This document shows positions 7,415-13,705 of a stretch of DNA of 13,705 bases, piece after piece. The notes beneath the pieces are model-generated. The model was given only the letters and a program-made list of their open reading frames with translations, was not told the DNA's origin and made no database searches. Where the stretch lies: positions 1-13,705 of the forward strand of contig CANQPR010000031.1 in the NCBI GenBank assembly GCA_947625715.1, written 5' to 3'. The first letter of the stretch is position 1. The number at the start of each line of letters is the position of its first letter. Position numbers and translations under genes: made by a program. The DNA comes from an uncultured Bacilli bacterium. Lineage in GTDB: Bacteria > Bacillota_I > Bacilli_A > RF39 > UBA660.

Positions 7415-9253
7415 TTAGGCTTGATTTATATATTTTTTACCTAGTAAATGTAATCGTAGACGAAGTAAATCACCAGAATTAATTTTGCCACTTATTGTTT
7501 GAACATGACTTGCTTCATCAAAAGCATCTGATAACGTAACTTTATTTAGAAGTGCTAAACGCATTTTTAATAAATCACCGGAATTAATTTGACCATCACC
7601 GTTTAAATCACCATAAACAACAACTTTAAGAACTTCTTTTGATTTAAAAGTCATTGTATCACCTGTTTTTAAAATTTCCGAATTACCAAGTGTGTTACCT
7701 TGAGCATTTTTAAATATGACATCTTCACCAACAATAGCTTTTAAATCTTTAACCGTTTGACCAACTGAAACGTTAGTTACATAATTACCTTTACGATTTA
7801 ATTTCATTTTACTTAAATAAGTAGCTGCTGTAACTGTTTGATTGCTTTGAGTATTTTGGTTTGTTTGAGTACTTTGATTACTTGAATTTTGATTAGTTTG
7901 GGTACTTGGATTTGTACTTGAAGCAGGTTTTGATGGTGTTACACTTCCAGAATAGACGCCTTGAGCATTTTTGCTTGCCCCAGATGAAGCATAAACTAAG
8001 CCAGCTTTAGCCGGATTTTCTTCTGACGAATAAGCACCAATGTTAAAGAAATTATAAAATCCTTCATATGTATTACCTTTGTATGTAAAACGTTCACCAC
8101 TTGTAACCAATCCAATTTGACTACCAACTTCTTGTTTAGCTAAAGATGCTAAATAAACAGGACTAACATTGTTAGTTTTACCAGCATCACTAAAGATTGT
8201 TTTATAAGGAATATTATCAATTGCATCATTACCACTCATAAAAGTTCCATTTAAAACACTTTGAACAACATTTTCATTATAATTACTATTGTACCCTAAA
8301 TCTTCAAACATTAAGATACTATCAGCCATTAAGAAGTTTCTTGGGTCCAAGAAGTAAGCCGTTGTTTGACTATTAGCAACATACCAATTACCTTCGGTAT
8401 TAATATTTGATGAATCAACACATTTTGGACAACTTCCTTTATTAACTGAACATACCCATTTTTCTTCTTCAACAGCAGTATTAAAATCAATACCAGTTTT
8501 AAGAGAATAAAATGTCCAATTAGGATATGTTTTATGAATTTCTCTTAACCAAACACGATATGTTTCTGGAAAACCTTGTTCTTCTAATTTTTTTTCAAAC
8601 AATGGGTCAGTTATTTTACTTGTTCCACCTTTTTCTTCACCAGTTACAGGATGTGATGTTTTATTGGGCATATTATTAAAAATAGGAATAGTAAAAGAAA
8701 GAGGTAATGAAAGCAAGTTATTATCGCGATAACTACGATATGAAGTAGCTGCTTCGTTCATTGGAGCCGCTAAATTAGCCATATATTGATGATTATATAG
8801 ACTATATCCACTATTAGGATTAACATTAAATTTTTTCAAGTAACTTGTATTTTGACCTTGAGCGATATATTCATACGCAATAAAATGAGCTCCCCCATAA
8901 ATAGCTTTTTTAGGGCTTGTCCATGGTAAGTAATCCGTAGTAGATTCAACTGTTTTATTTAAACTTACATAACTACTACAAATATAACCATTCATTTTAT
9001 TGTAATTAACACTATACCAGCCATCGCTACATCCATCACCTTTAATTTTATTTGTATTATTTAATGTTACAACCGTACCCTTATATAAAAAAGCATAGAT
9101 TTTAGAACTATTACTTGTATTAGCCATTGAACGGAATCTTACTTCATTTCCGGTTATATAGGCGGTTGTTGAGGCATGGGCAATTGGTAAATTACTAAAT
9201 ATTGAAATCATTAAATAAGATACCAAGAAAAAATACGTAACAATTTTCTTCAT
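7415..9253 (-). CDS. Secreted SH3 / (permuted) glucosaminidase / dockerin cell-wall hydrolase
   Basis: A 612-residue exported protein. Signal peptide 1-27 ends IAHA. A bacterial SH3 domain (29-100) ends in GYICSSYV, with C75 and C92 able to pair. Block B (107-196) has PWTSPKKAIYGGAHFI, GQNTSYLKKFNV and HQYMANLAAP. Block A (218-424) has FPETYRVWL, PNWTF, DPRNFL, NVSPVYLASLAKQEVG and NFFNIGAYS; E375 is the likely catalytic glutamate. A Ser/Thr/Asn/Gln linker (425-476), a small beta module (477-547) and a type I dockerin (548-604) follow. Family members would cut N-acetylglucosaminyl bonds in peptidoglycan. In those I know, block A precedes block B, so this one looks circularly permuted. The first dockerin calcium loop (D549-D560) is intact, the second is degenerate. 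The start at 9253 is chosen because of AGGAGG six bases upstream, the signal peptide and the promoter; a longer frame to 9340 would begin upstream of that promoter. Confidence 0.85.
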   Translation of the reverse strand: MKKIVTYFFLVSYLMISIFSNLPIAHASTTAYITGNEVRFRSMANTSNSSKIYAFLYKGTVVTLNNTNKIKGDGCSDGWYSVNYNKMNGYICSSYVSLNKTVESTTDYLPWTSPKKAIYGGAHFIAYEYIAQGQNTSYLKKFNVNPNSGYSLYNHQYMANLAAPMNEAATSYRSYRDNNLLSLPLSFTIPIFNNMPNKTSHPVTGEEKGGTSKITDPLFEKKLEEQGFPETYRVWLREIHKTYPNWTFYSLKTGIDFNTAVEEEKWVCSVNKGSCPKCVDSSNINTEGNWYVANSQTTAYFLDPRNFLMADSILMFEDLGYNSNYNENVVQSVLNGTFMSGNDAIDNIPYKTIFSDAGKTNNVSPVYLASLAKQEVGSQIGLVTSGERFTYKGNTYEGFYNFFNIGAYSSEENPAKAGLVYASSGASKNAQGVYSGSVTPSKPASSTNPSTQTNQNSSNQSTQTNQNTQSNQTVTAATYLSKMKLNRKGNYVTNVSVGQTVKDLKAIVGEDVIFKNAQGNTLGNSEILKTGDTMTFKSKEVLKVVVYGDLNGDGQINSGDLLKMRLALLNKVTLSDAFDEASHVQTISGKINSGDLLRLRLHLLGKKYINQA

Positions 9254-9259
9254 AATTTG

Positions 9260-9265
9260 CCTCCT
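9260..9265 (-). promoter_or_regulatory. Ribosome binding site that sets the hydrolase start
   Basis: AGGAGG on the minus strand, six bases before ATG 9253. That ATG opens directly on a canonical signal peptide, which fixes the start and removes the 29 codons of the longer frame to 9340. Confidence 0.85.
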
Positions 9266-9275
9266 AATCAGATTA

Positions 9276-9304
9276 ATTATACCAAAGATACAAGGAAATT
9301 TAAA
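9276..9304 (-). promoter_or_regulatory. Extended -10 promoter of the surface-protein operon
   Basis: On the minus strand TATAAT (9281-9276) is preceded by TGG, giving the TGnTATAAT extended -10 form. The -35 region 17 bases upstream is only TTTAAA (9304-9299), as expected for an extended -10 promoter. The predicted start point near 9269 leaves a leader of about 16 bases carrying AGGAGG. Confidence 0.65.
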
Positions 9305-9343
9305 GTTTCGACAATTTTTTTCGTGTAAATAAACTATCAATGA

Positions 9344-9372
9344 TTGAGTATTTTTTGATTTTATTATATAAT
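9344..9372 (+). promoter_or_regulatory. Sigma-A-type promoter of the LCP gene
   Basis: TTGAGT (9344-9349), a 17-base spacer and TATAAT (9367-9372). Transcription would begin near 9379, about 33 bases before the LCP ATG. It is divergent from the surface-operon promoter; the two -35 regions are about 40 bases apart, so a bound regulator could affect both. Confidence 0.7.
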
Positions 9373-9411
9373 ATTTTTAATCTAGAAGAATGAAAGGCGG
9401 AAAAAAAGATA

Positions 9412-11583
9412 ATGAAAGTATTACTGAAAAAATTAAAAAACGCAAGTAAAGGAATGAAATTTTTTTACTTTTTAACACTTCTACTTTATTTTATTAGTTA
9501 TGGTTTTTTTTGTTATAGTATTTTAAAATTACAAGGAATTGAAACTTTTATAAGAATATTGTTGTTAATTTTATTTGCTATTTATGGTCTTATTTATTTA
9601 ATTATTGGTCTAACAACAACCATAGAAAGAAAGAAAAAGGTTTTTATACCTTTAACGATATTTGCTTTATTATTTGCTATTTGTTTTGGGGTATCTAGTT
9701 ATTATATAAATCGTATTTATAATGTTATTGATAATTTTAGTAATAATAAAGATACTAGTACTTATAAAACAGTTTTATTAACGAAAAAGAATCATACCTT
9801 TTCTAGTGATGATGTAATAGGTATGGTAAATAATGAAACTAATCGCGAAAATTATATTTTACCAAAAGAAATGATTGAAAAAGAAAATATAAAAAATAAA
9901 ATTGAATATTATGATGATTTAAATATTTTAGTAGCCGCTCTTTATTCTGATGAAGTTGATGCCATATTTATTTCAAAAGATTATCCAATTTTGTTAGGTA
10001 ATGATGAAAAATATCAAAATATTGTGAATGAAACAGAAGTTGTAAAAAGTTATTCTAAGGAAATGAAAACCGAAGAAAGTGATATGACAACTACCAAAAA
10101 TTTAACTGAACCTTTTACCGTTTTAGTTTTAGGAGTTGACTCAGAAAACACTGAAGAACTTGATCCTAATGCTGCTTTTAATGGTGATACTTTAATGTTG
10201 ATAACTTTTAATCCAAAAACATTAAACGCTACAGTCTTTAGTATTCCAAGAGATATGTATGTGCCAATTAGTTGTAATAATAATCGTTATAATAAAGTTA
10301 ATGCTGCTGCATATGGCGGTACTAGTTGTGTAGTTAATACAATTGAACAATTAACCGATATTGATATTGATTATTTTGTTAAAGTTGATTTTAAAGCTGT
10401 AGTTGATTTAGTTGATGCGATGGATGGAATTGATGTATTTGTTGAACCACCTACTTATGATTATTATATAGAATCTTATGGTGGTAGATTATGTGAACAA
10501 GATTCTTTAAGAAGATTTGGGGAACATTTAATTTGTATGGATACAGGAATGCAACATTTAAATGGTGAACAAGCCCTAGCCTATGCAAGAAATCGTCATG
10601 GTTATTTAGAAAGCGATATTGACCGAAATCGTCATCAACAACAAGTAATTGAAGCTATGGCTAAAAAATTAATTACAACCGCAAGCTTTAGTGATTTTGA
10701 AAAATATTTAGATACCATTAGTAAACACATTGCTACTAATATGAAAACAACCCAAATATTATCATTCTATCAAACTATTAAAAATATGTTAGGTTCTGTT
10801 TTAAGTGGTGGAGATTTTATTACTATTACTAAAACATATTTAACTTATTATAATTTGAATGTTAATTTAGGTGGTTATGAAGTAAGTGCTTTAGGTTATT
10901 ATGAAGGTAGTTTAGATGCAATAACAAAAGCAATGAAAGAAAACTTAGAATTAGCTAAAGTTGAAACTATTAAAACCGTAAGTTATGATTATACTAGTGA
11001 TTATGAACGAACTAGTGAAGTAATTGGCAAAGGTATTTATACTGGTTCAAAATTAAGCTTTATGCCTAACTTTGTTGGTGATAGTGTTAGTAGTGCTAAG
11101 AGTTTTGCAAATAACAATAATTTAACTTTAAATATTGAATATTTAAATGATTCAAATCAAATGGATGGTATTATTTTAAGACAAAGTGTATCAGCAGGAA
11201 CAATGGTAAAAAATATTTCTGGATTTACTATTTATGTTAATAAAGTGGATAAATCACTTGATAGTACTACAGATAATAAAAACGATAATGATGATGAAGA
11301 AAAAACGGATAAAGATGATGATAACTCTAGTTCTTCTAATTCTAATAATAGTAGCACTAATAATAATAGCAGCAGTAGTAGTAATAACAATAATAATTCC
11401 ACAAACAATAATAATAATGACAATGATGAAGAAGAAACCCAAACACCTTCAACACCAAGTATTCCAAATAATACCACCCCTAATACAGACGTCGTAGGTA
11501 GTGATGATGCAACTACTGATAATTCTAATTCCAATACAGATGAAAATATTCCTGGTAATCCCGTAATAGAAGAAGACAGTTAA
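9412..11583 (+). CDS. LCP (LytR-CpsA-Psr) glycan-to-peptidoglycan transferase with PASTA-like module
   Basis: A 723-residue membrane-anchored protein. Three hydrophobic helices lie at about 16-36, 46-69 and 79-99, where most LCP proteins have one. Residues 117-215 form an extracellular alpha/beta region I cannot place firmly; it resembles half of a solute-binding fold. The LCP catalytic domain spans about 234-440: FTVLVLGVD, NGDTLMLITFNP (D259), SIPRDMYV (R280), LAYARNRH (R393, R395) and DIDRNRHQQQVI. A PASTA-like unit follows at about 545-612 (MPNFVGDSVSSAKSFA ... GIILRQSVSAGTMV), then an Asp/Glu/Ser/Asn tail to the end. LCP enzymes transfer teichoic-acid or capsule chains from undecaprenyl pyrophosphate to the cell wall, so it could attach the product of the glycan operon; that link is inference. 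AAAGGCGG precedes the start. Confidence 0.9.
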   Translation: MKVLLKKLKNASKGMKFFYFLTLLLYFISYGFFCYSILKLQGIETFIRILLLILFAIYGLIYLIIGLTTTIERKKKVFIPLTIFALLFAICFGVSSYYINRIYNVIDNFSNNKDTSTYKTVLLTKKNHTFSSDDVIGMVNNETNRENYILPKEMIEKENIKNKIEYYDDLNILVAALYSDEVDAIFISKDYPILLGNDEKYQNIVNETEVVKSYSKEMKTEESDMTTTKNLTEPFTVLVLGVDSENTEELDPNAAFNGDTLMLITFNPKTLNATVFSIPRDMYVPISCNNNRYNKVNAAAYGGTSCVVNTIEQLTDIDIDYFVKVDFKAVVDLVDAMDGIDVFVEPPTYDYYIESYGGRLCEQDSLRRFGEHLICMDTGMQHLNGEQALAYARNRHGYLESDIDRNRHQQQVIEAMAKKLITTASFSDFEKYLDTISKHIATNMKTTQILSFYQTIKNMLGSVLSGGDFITITKTYLTYYNLNVNLGGYEVSALGYYEGSLDAITKAMKENLELAKVETIKTVSYDYTSDYERTSEVIGKGIYTGSKLSFMPNFVGDSVSSAKSFANNNNLTLNIEYLNDSNQMDGIILRQSVSAGTMVKNISGFTIYVNKVDKSLDSTTDNKNDNDDEEKTDKDDDNSSSSNSNNSSTNNNSSSSSNNNNNSTNNNNNDNDEEETQTPSTPSIPNNTTPNTDVVGSDDATTDNSNSNTDENIPGNPVIEEDS
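11326..11421 (+). repeat. Low-complexity AAT/AGT-rich trinucleotide tract in the LCP tail
   Basis: Runs of AAT, AAC, AGT and AGC codons encode residues 639-670, almost only Ser and Asn. Unit changes by slippage would stay in frame and alter only the length of the extracellular tail. The repeat is imperfect, so active variation is only a possibility. Confidence 0.6.
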
Positions 11584-11599
11584 TGTCTTTTTTTAATAT

Positions 11600-11624
11600 A
11601 AAAAAAACTATTTAGCATAGTTTT
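11600..11624. terminator. Shared terminator between the convergent LCP and tsaD genes
   Basis: An eight-base inverted repeat (11604-11611 and 11617-11624) surrounds a five-base loop. On the minus strand the second arm continues into eight T residues (11607-11600), a good terminator for tsaB-rimI-tsaD; the first arm overlaps the tsaD stop codon. On the plus strand the hairpin is followed by TTTTAATTT, so it may also end LCP transcription, less strongly. Confidence 0.65.
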
Positions 11625-12633
11625 AATTTCTAATTATACTTTCATTACTTTTAGCATTTAAATTAAAATCAGCAAATATTTGGGCTTTATATAAAGGATA
11701 TGCTGCACACCCTATCATGGCGGCGTTATCAGTGCAATATAAAATATTAGGAACATGAAAATTGACTTTTAATTCTTCGCATACTTTAGCAATTTCATTT
11801 CGTAAATATTTATTGGCTGAGACCCCACCAGCTAAAACCATATTTTTAATATTGGTATTTTTTAAGGCTAGTCTTACTTTTCTTGTTAATTCATCTACAG
11901 CTACTTCTTGAAATGAAGCTGATAAATCTTCAACATTAATTTGATGATTTTTTTGTTGTTCATTATGAATTAAATTAGTAATGTAACTTTTTAAACCACT
12001 ATAAGAGAAATTATAAGAATCATTATTCATAGGTTTAGGTAGTTTATAACTAGATTTTCCTAATAAGGCTTTTTTTTCAATATTGGGACCTCCAGGATAT
12101 TTCATTTTAAGTAATCTAGCTACTTTATCAAAAACTTCACCAATTGAATCATCAATAGTACTTCCTAATAGTTGTATTTCTCTTTCACTTTTTAAAATAA
12201 CCAAATCGGTATGGCCTCCACTTACAATTAAAGCTAAAGATGGATAAACAATTTGATTTTCAATGTTATTAGCATAAATATGACCAATAGTGTGATTAAC
12301 GGCAATTAAGGGTTTATTATACACATAAGCTAGGACTTTGGCGCATTCAACCCCAACTAATAAAGAACCTAGTAAACCAGGGGCATAAGTTACAGCTATG
12401 GCATCTATATCATCAATTTTAAGTTGACTTTTTTTTAAGGTTTCATCTAAAACAATAGTAATATTTTCAGCATGCATTCGACTGGCAATTTCTGGAACCA
12501 CCCCACCATAAGTAGCATGCGTATCCATCTGTGTTAAGATAGTTAGGGCTTTTACTTCACGACCATTTTTTACAATAGCCATACTTGTCTCGTCACATGA
12601 AGTTTCAATAGCTAATATATAAACATCTTTCAT
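11623..12633 (-). CDS. tsaD: tRNA N6-threonylcarbamoyladenosine transferase TsaD
   Basis: The 336-residue length matches TsaD, the catalytic subunit that moves the threonylcarbamoyl group from threonylcarbamoyl-AMP to A37 of ANN-decoding tRNAs, working with TsaB and TsaE in the cytoplasm. The ASKHA fold signature is intact: AIETSCDETS (8-17), the iron-binding histidine pair in NHTIGH (H114, H118), VSGGHT (137-142), DDSIGEVFDKVAR (161-173), YPGGP (179-183), AGGVSAN (268-274) and TDNAAM (301-306, with metal ligand D302). The usual M-E of the HMEGH motif is T-I here, which leaves the histidines in place. Its ATG overlaps the rimI TGA (ATGA), so the two are translationally coupled. Confidence 0.97.
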   Translation of the reverse strand: MKDVYILAIETSCDETSMAIVKNGREVKALTILTQMDTHATYGGVVPEIASRMHAENITIVLDETLKKSQLKIDDIDAIAVTYAPGLLGSLLVGVECAKVLAYVYNKPLIAVNHTIGHIYANNIENQIVYPSLALIVSGGHTDLVILKSEREIQLLGSTIDDSIGEVFDKVARLLKMKYPGGPNIEKKALLGKSSYKLPKPMNNDSYNFSYSGLKSYITNLIHNEQQKNHQINVEDLSASFQEVAVDELTRKVRLALKNTNIKNMVLAGGVSANKYLRNEIAKVCEELKVNFHVPNILYCTDNAAMIGCAAYPLYKAQIFADFNLNAKSNESIIRN

Positions 12634-13052
12634 TTTATTATCCTTTCCATTACATACGCATCTGTTGTATCATAGTATTCTTTTCGAGTATCAATAACTT
12701 TAAAGCCAAATTTTTGATATAACTTTATTGCAATTAAATTATCGGTACTTACTTCTAAATATACTTTATCAAAAGTATTTAAAGACGTGATTAAATAATC
12801 CATTAAATTAGTGGCAATCTTTTGTTTACGATATTCTTTTAAAACAATTATATCTAATATATCAACCACTTCATATAAATTAGTATATATTAAAATACCT
12901 TTAATTTGCTTTTTTTCTTCATAAACTAAAATATGAAAATATGGTTCTTTTAATAAATTTTTTAAATTATAAATACGAGAAAAATTAGCTTGAAAAGTTT
13001 CTCCAACTTCAATTATTTGTTTTACATCTTGATTACTAGCTTCTCTAATCAT
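12630..13052 (-). CDS. rimI: RimI-like GNAT protein N-acetyltransferase
   Basis: A 140-residue single-domain GNAT enzyme. RimI acetylates the N-terminal residue of ribosomal protein S18 and sometimes other proteins using acetyl-CoA. Visible hallmarks are the beta4/motif A region (VVDILDIIVLKEYRKQKIA, 62-80), LEVSTDNLIAIKLYQKFGF (99-117) and RKEYY near 123-127, in the order expected for RimI. The acetyl-CoA loop normally reads RxxGxG/A; here it is RKQKIA, with Lys where the first Gly is usual, which may weaken or reshape cofactor binding. Its position between tsaB and tsaD is the classic Gram-positive arrangement and supports the name. The start overlaps the tsaB stop as ATGA. Confidence 0.88.
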   Translation of the reverse strand: MIREASNQDVKQIIEVGETFQANFSRIYNLKNLLKEPYFHILVYEEKKQIKGILIYTNLYEVVDILDIIVLKEYRKQKIATNLMDYLITSLNTFDKVYLEVSTDNLIAIKLYQKFGFKVIDTRKEYYDTTDAYVMERIIK

Positions 13053-13618
13053 TTTTCAACCTCAATCTTTTTAACATATAAAGGCTTTACTAAGTGGCAA
13101 TTAATTGCTTTTTTTTGACTACCAAATTTTATTGCTTGTAATATATCATAACGTTTTACTAATTCGATATTTTTATCTTGCTTAAATTGGTTATATTCTT
13201 CTTTATTTAAATAAAAATAATCAGAAATACATTCTTTTTTTTCATTAAATTGGGCAAGAAAATAACCATTTTTTTCTTCTAAGGCTAAATAGATGGGAGA
13301 AGTTATTTTTATACTACTTAAGTATGTTTCTAAACTTGTCATGGTAGTAATTGGAATATTTAGAGTATAAGCAAGAGTTTTAGCAATTGTAACACCTAAT
13401 CTTTCCCCTGTAAAAGAACCTGGTCCATTTACCACGATTATTTTTTTAACATCTTTTATTTGACGATTAGACTCTTTAAGTAAATTTATTAAAGTTGGCA
13501 TACAAATGGTACTAGAATCTAATTTTTCTTTAATTTCTTTATAATTTAATAATTTATCTTGTTCCATTAAAGCAAGAATTAAATAAGGACTATGTGTATC
13601 AATAAATAAACTTAACAT
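13049..13618 (-). CDS. tsaB: tRNA threonylcarbamoyladenosine biosynthesis protein TsaB
   Basis: A TsaD paralogue that lacks the active site and serves as its partner in the t6A-forming complex. The N-terminus SLFIDTHSPYLILAL matches the phosphate-loop strand, and NGPGSFTGERLGVTIAKTLAY (64-84) is the defining TsaB motif. At 189 residues it is shorter than many TsaB proteins (about 230 in Bacillus), with a reduced C-terminal half. I start it at ATG 13618, 18 codons inside a frame that reaches 13672. GGTGAT lies just upstream, the protein then begins on the conserved strand, and a good promoter sits between the two ATGs, so the longer version could not be made from that transcript. It is the first gene of the operon. 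Confidence 0.9.
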   Translation of the reverse strand: MLSLFIDTHSPYLILALMEQDKLLNYKEIKEKLDSSTICMPTLINLLKESNRQIKDVKKIIVVNGPGSFTGERLGVTIAKTLAYTLNIPITTMTSLETYLSSIKITSPIYLALEEKNGYFLAQFNEKKECISDYFYLNKEEYNQFKQDKNIELVKRYDILQAIKFGSQKKAINCHLVKPLYVKKIEVEK

Positions 13619-13639
13619 AATATCACCAACTTTTCTTGT

Positions 13640-13668
13640 AGTATAGATTATCATTTTAAAAAAGTCAA
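13640..13668 (-). promoter_or_regulatory. Sigma-A-type promoter of tsaB-rimI-tsaD
   Basis: On the minus strand TTGACT (13668-13663), a 17-base spacer and TATACT (13645-13640). The expected start point is near 13633, about 15 bases before the tsaB ATG at 13618. Confidence 0.75.
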
Positions 13669-13670
13669 AC

Positions 13671-13695
13671 AAAAAGCCTAAGATTTTCTTAAGCT
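13671..13695 (-). terminator. Terminator of a minus-strand gene beyond the right edge
   Basis: On the minus strand AGCTTAAGA, a three-to-four-base A-rich loop and TCTTAGGCT form a nine-base stem with one T-G pair, followed by TTTTGTTT. It lies directly upstream of the tsaB promoter, so it must end a transcript whose gene is outside the window to the right. Confidence 0.7.
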
Positions 13696-13705
13696 ATAAG
13701 ATGGA

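Noticed and set aside
9254..9340. Upstream extension of the hydrolase frame to ATG 9340 (29 extra codons)
   Set aside because: It would bury the signal peptide, has no good ribosome site, and starts upstream of the promoter at 9276-9284. The start at 9253 has AGGAGG.
11232..11534. Leu/Ser- and Ile-rich frames on both strands over the LCP tail
   Set aside because: They arise from the low-complexity AAT/GAT/AGT codons of the LCP gene and look like shadows.
13619..13672. Upstream extension of tsaB to ATG 13672
   Set aside because: The promoter (13640-13668) lies inside it, and TsaB homology begins at the 13618 start.
1..13705. Mycoplasma genetic code (TGA read as Trp)
   Set aside because: TGA ends genes in ATGA overlaps at 2005, 12630 and 13049, and conserved Trp residues are TGG.
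1..13705. CRISPR arrays, tRNA or rRNA genes, transposases, riboswitches
   Set aside because: No regularly spaced repeats, RNA gene signatures or transposase motifs were seen, and all leaders are too short for a riboswitch.

Overview
The window is very A+T-rich bacterial DNA. It looks like a low-GC Gram-positive lineage (Bacillota/Bacilli or Mycoplasmatota-related, such as the uncultured gut RF39-type groups). The reasons are the short intergenic gaps, strong GGAGG ribosome sites, TTGAnn/TATAAT promoters, and the TagO-like, LCP, dockerin and cadherin-like-sandwich proteins. TGA is used as a stop in several ATGA start/stop overlaps and Trp is encoded by TGG, so this is the standard bacterial code and not the Mycoplasma code. 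The taxonomic placement is inference.

Positions 1-5338 (minus strand) hold a cell-surface glycan operon. It starts from its own promoter near 5350-5379 and reads: a WecA/TagO-type sugar-1-phosphate transferase, a very unusual single protein joining a Wzy/ligase-like membrane polymerase to a GT4 glycosyltransferase, a GT2 glycosyltransferase, and a Cps2T-like DUF1972 rhamnosyltransferase that runs off the left edge. Together they would build a lipid-linked glycan on undecaprenyl phosphate in the cytoplasm and polymerise or transfer it outside.

Positions 5397-9284 (minus strand) hold a three-gene surface operon: a secreted SH3/glucosaminidase/dockerin cell-wall hydrolase, a membrane-anchored cadherin-like-sandwich surface protein, and a small two-helix membrane protein of unknown function. 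It ends in a hairpin terminator. The hydrolase appears to be circularly permuted: the block that normally ends the glucosaminidase catalytic region comes before the block that normally begins it.

At 9254-9411 divergent promoters separate this operon from a plus-strand LCP (LytR-CpsA-Psr) protein with three membrane segments, a PASTA-like module and a long Ser/Asn/Asp tail. LCP enzymes move finished glycans from undecaprenyl pyrophosphate to peptidoglycan, so this gene is a natural last step for the glycan operon.

Positions 11600-13695 (minus strand) hold tsaB-rimI-tsaD, a tightly overlapping housekeeping operon for the tRNA t6A modification and protein N-terminal acetylation. It has its own promoter, and lies between a terminator shared with the convergent LCP gene and a terminator of a gene beyond the right edge.

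The main points for a second look are the permuted glucosaminidase, the polymerase-glycosyltransferase fusion, the cadherin/small membrane protein pair linked to the hydrolase, and the LCP-PASTA architecture. No RNA genes, CRISPR arrays, insertion sequences or prophage genes were seen.
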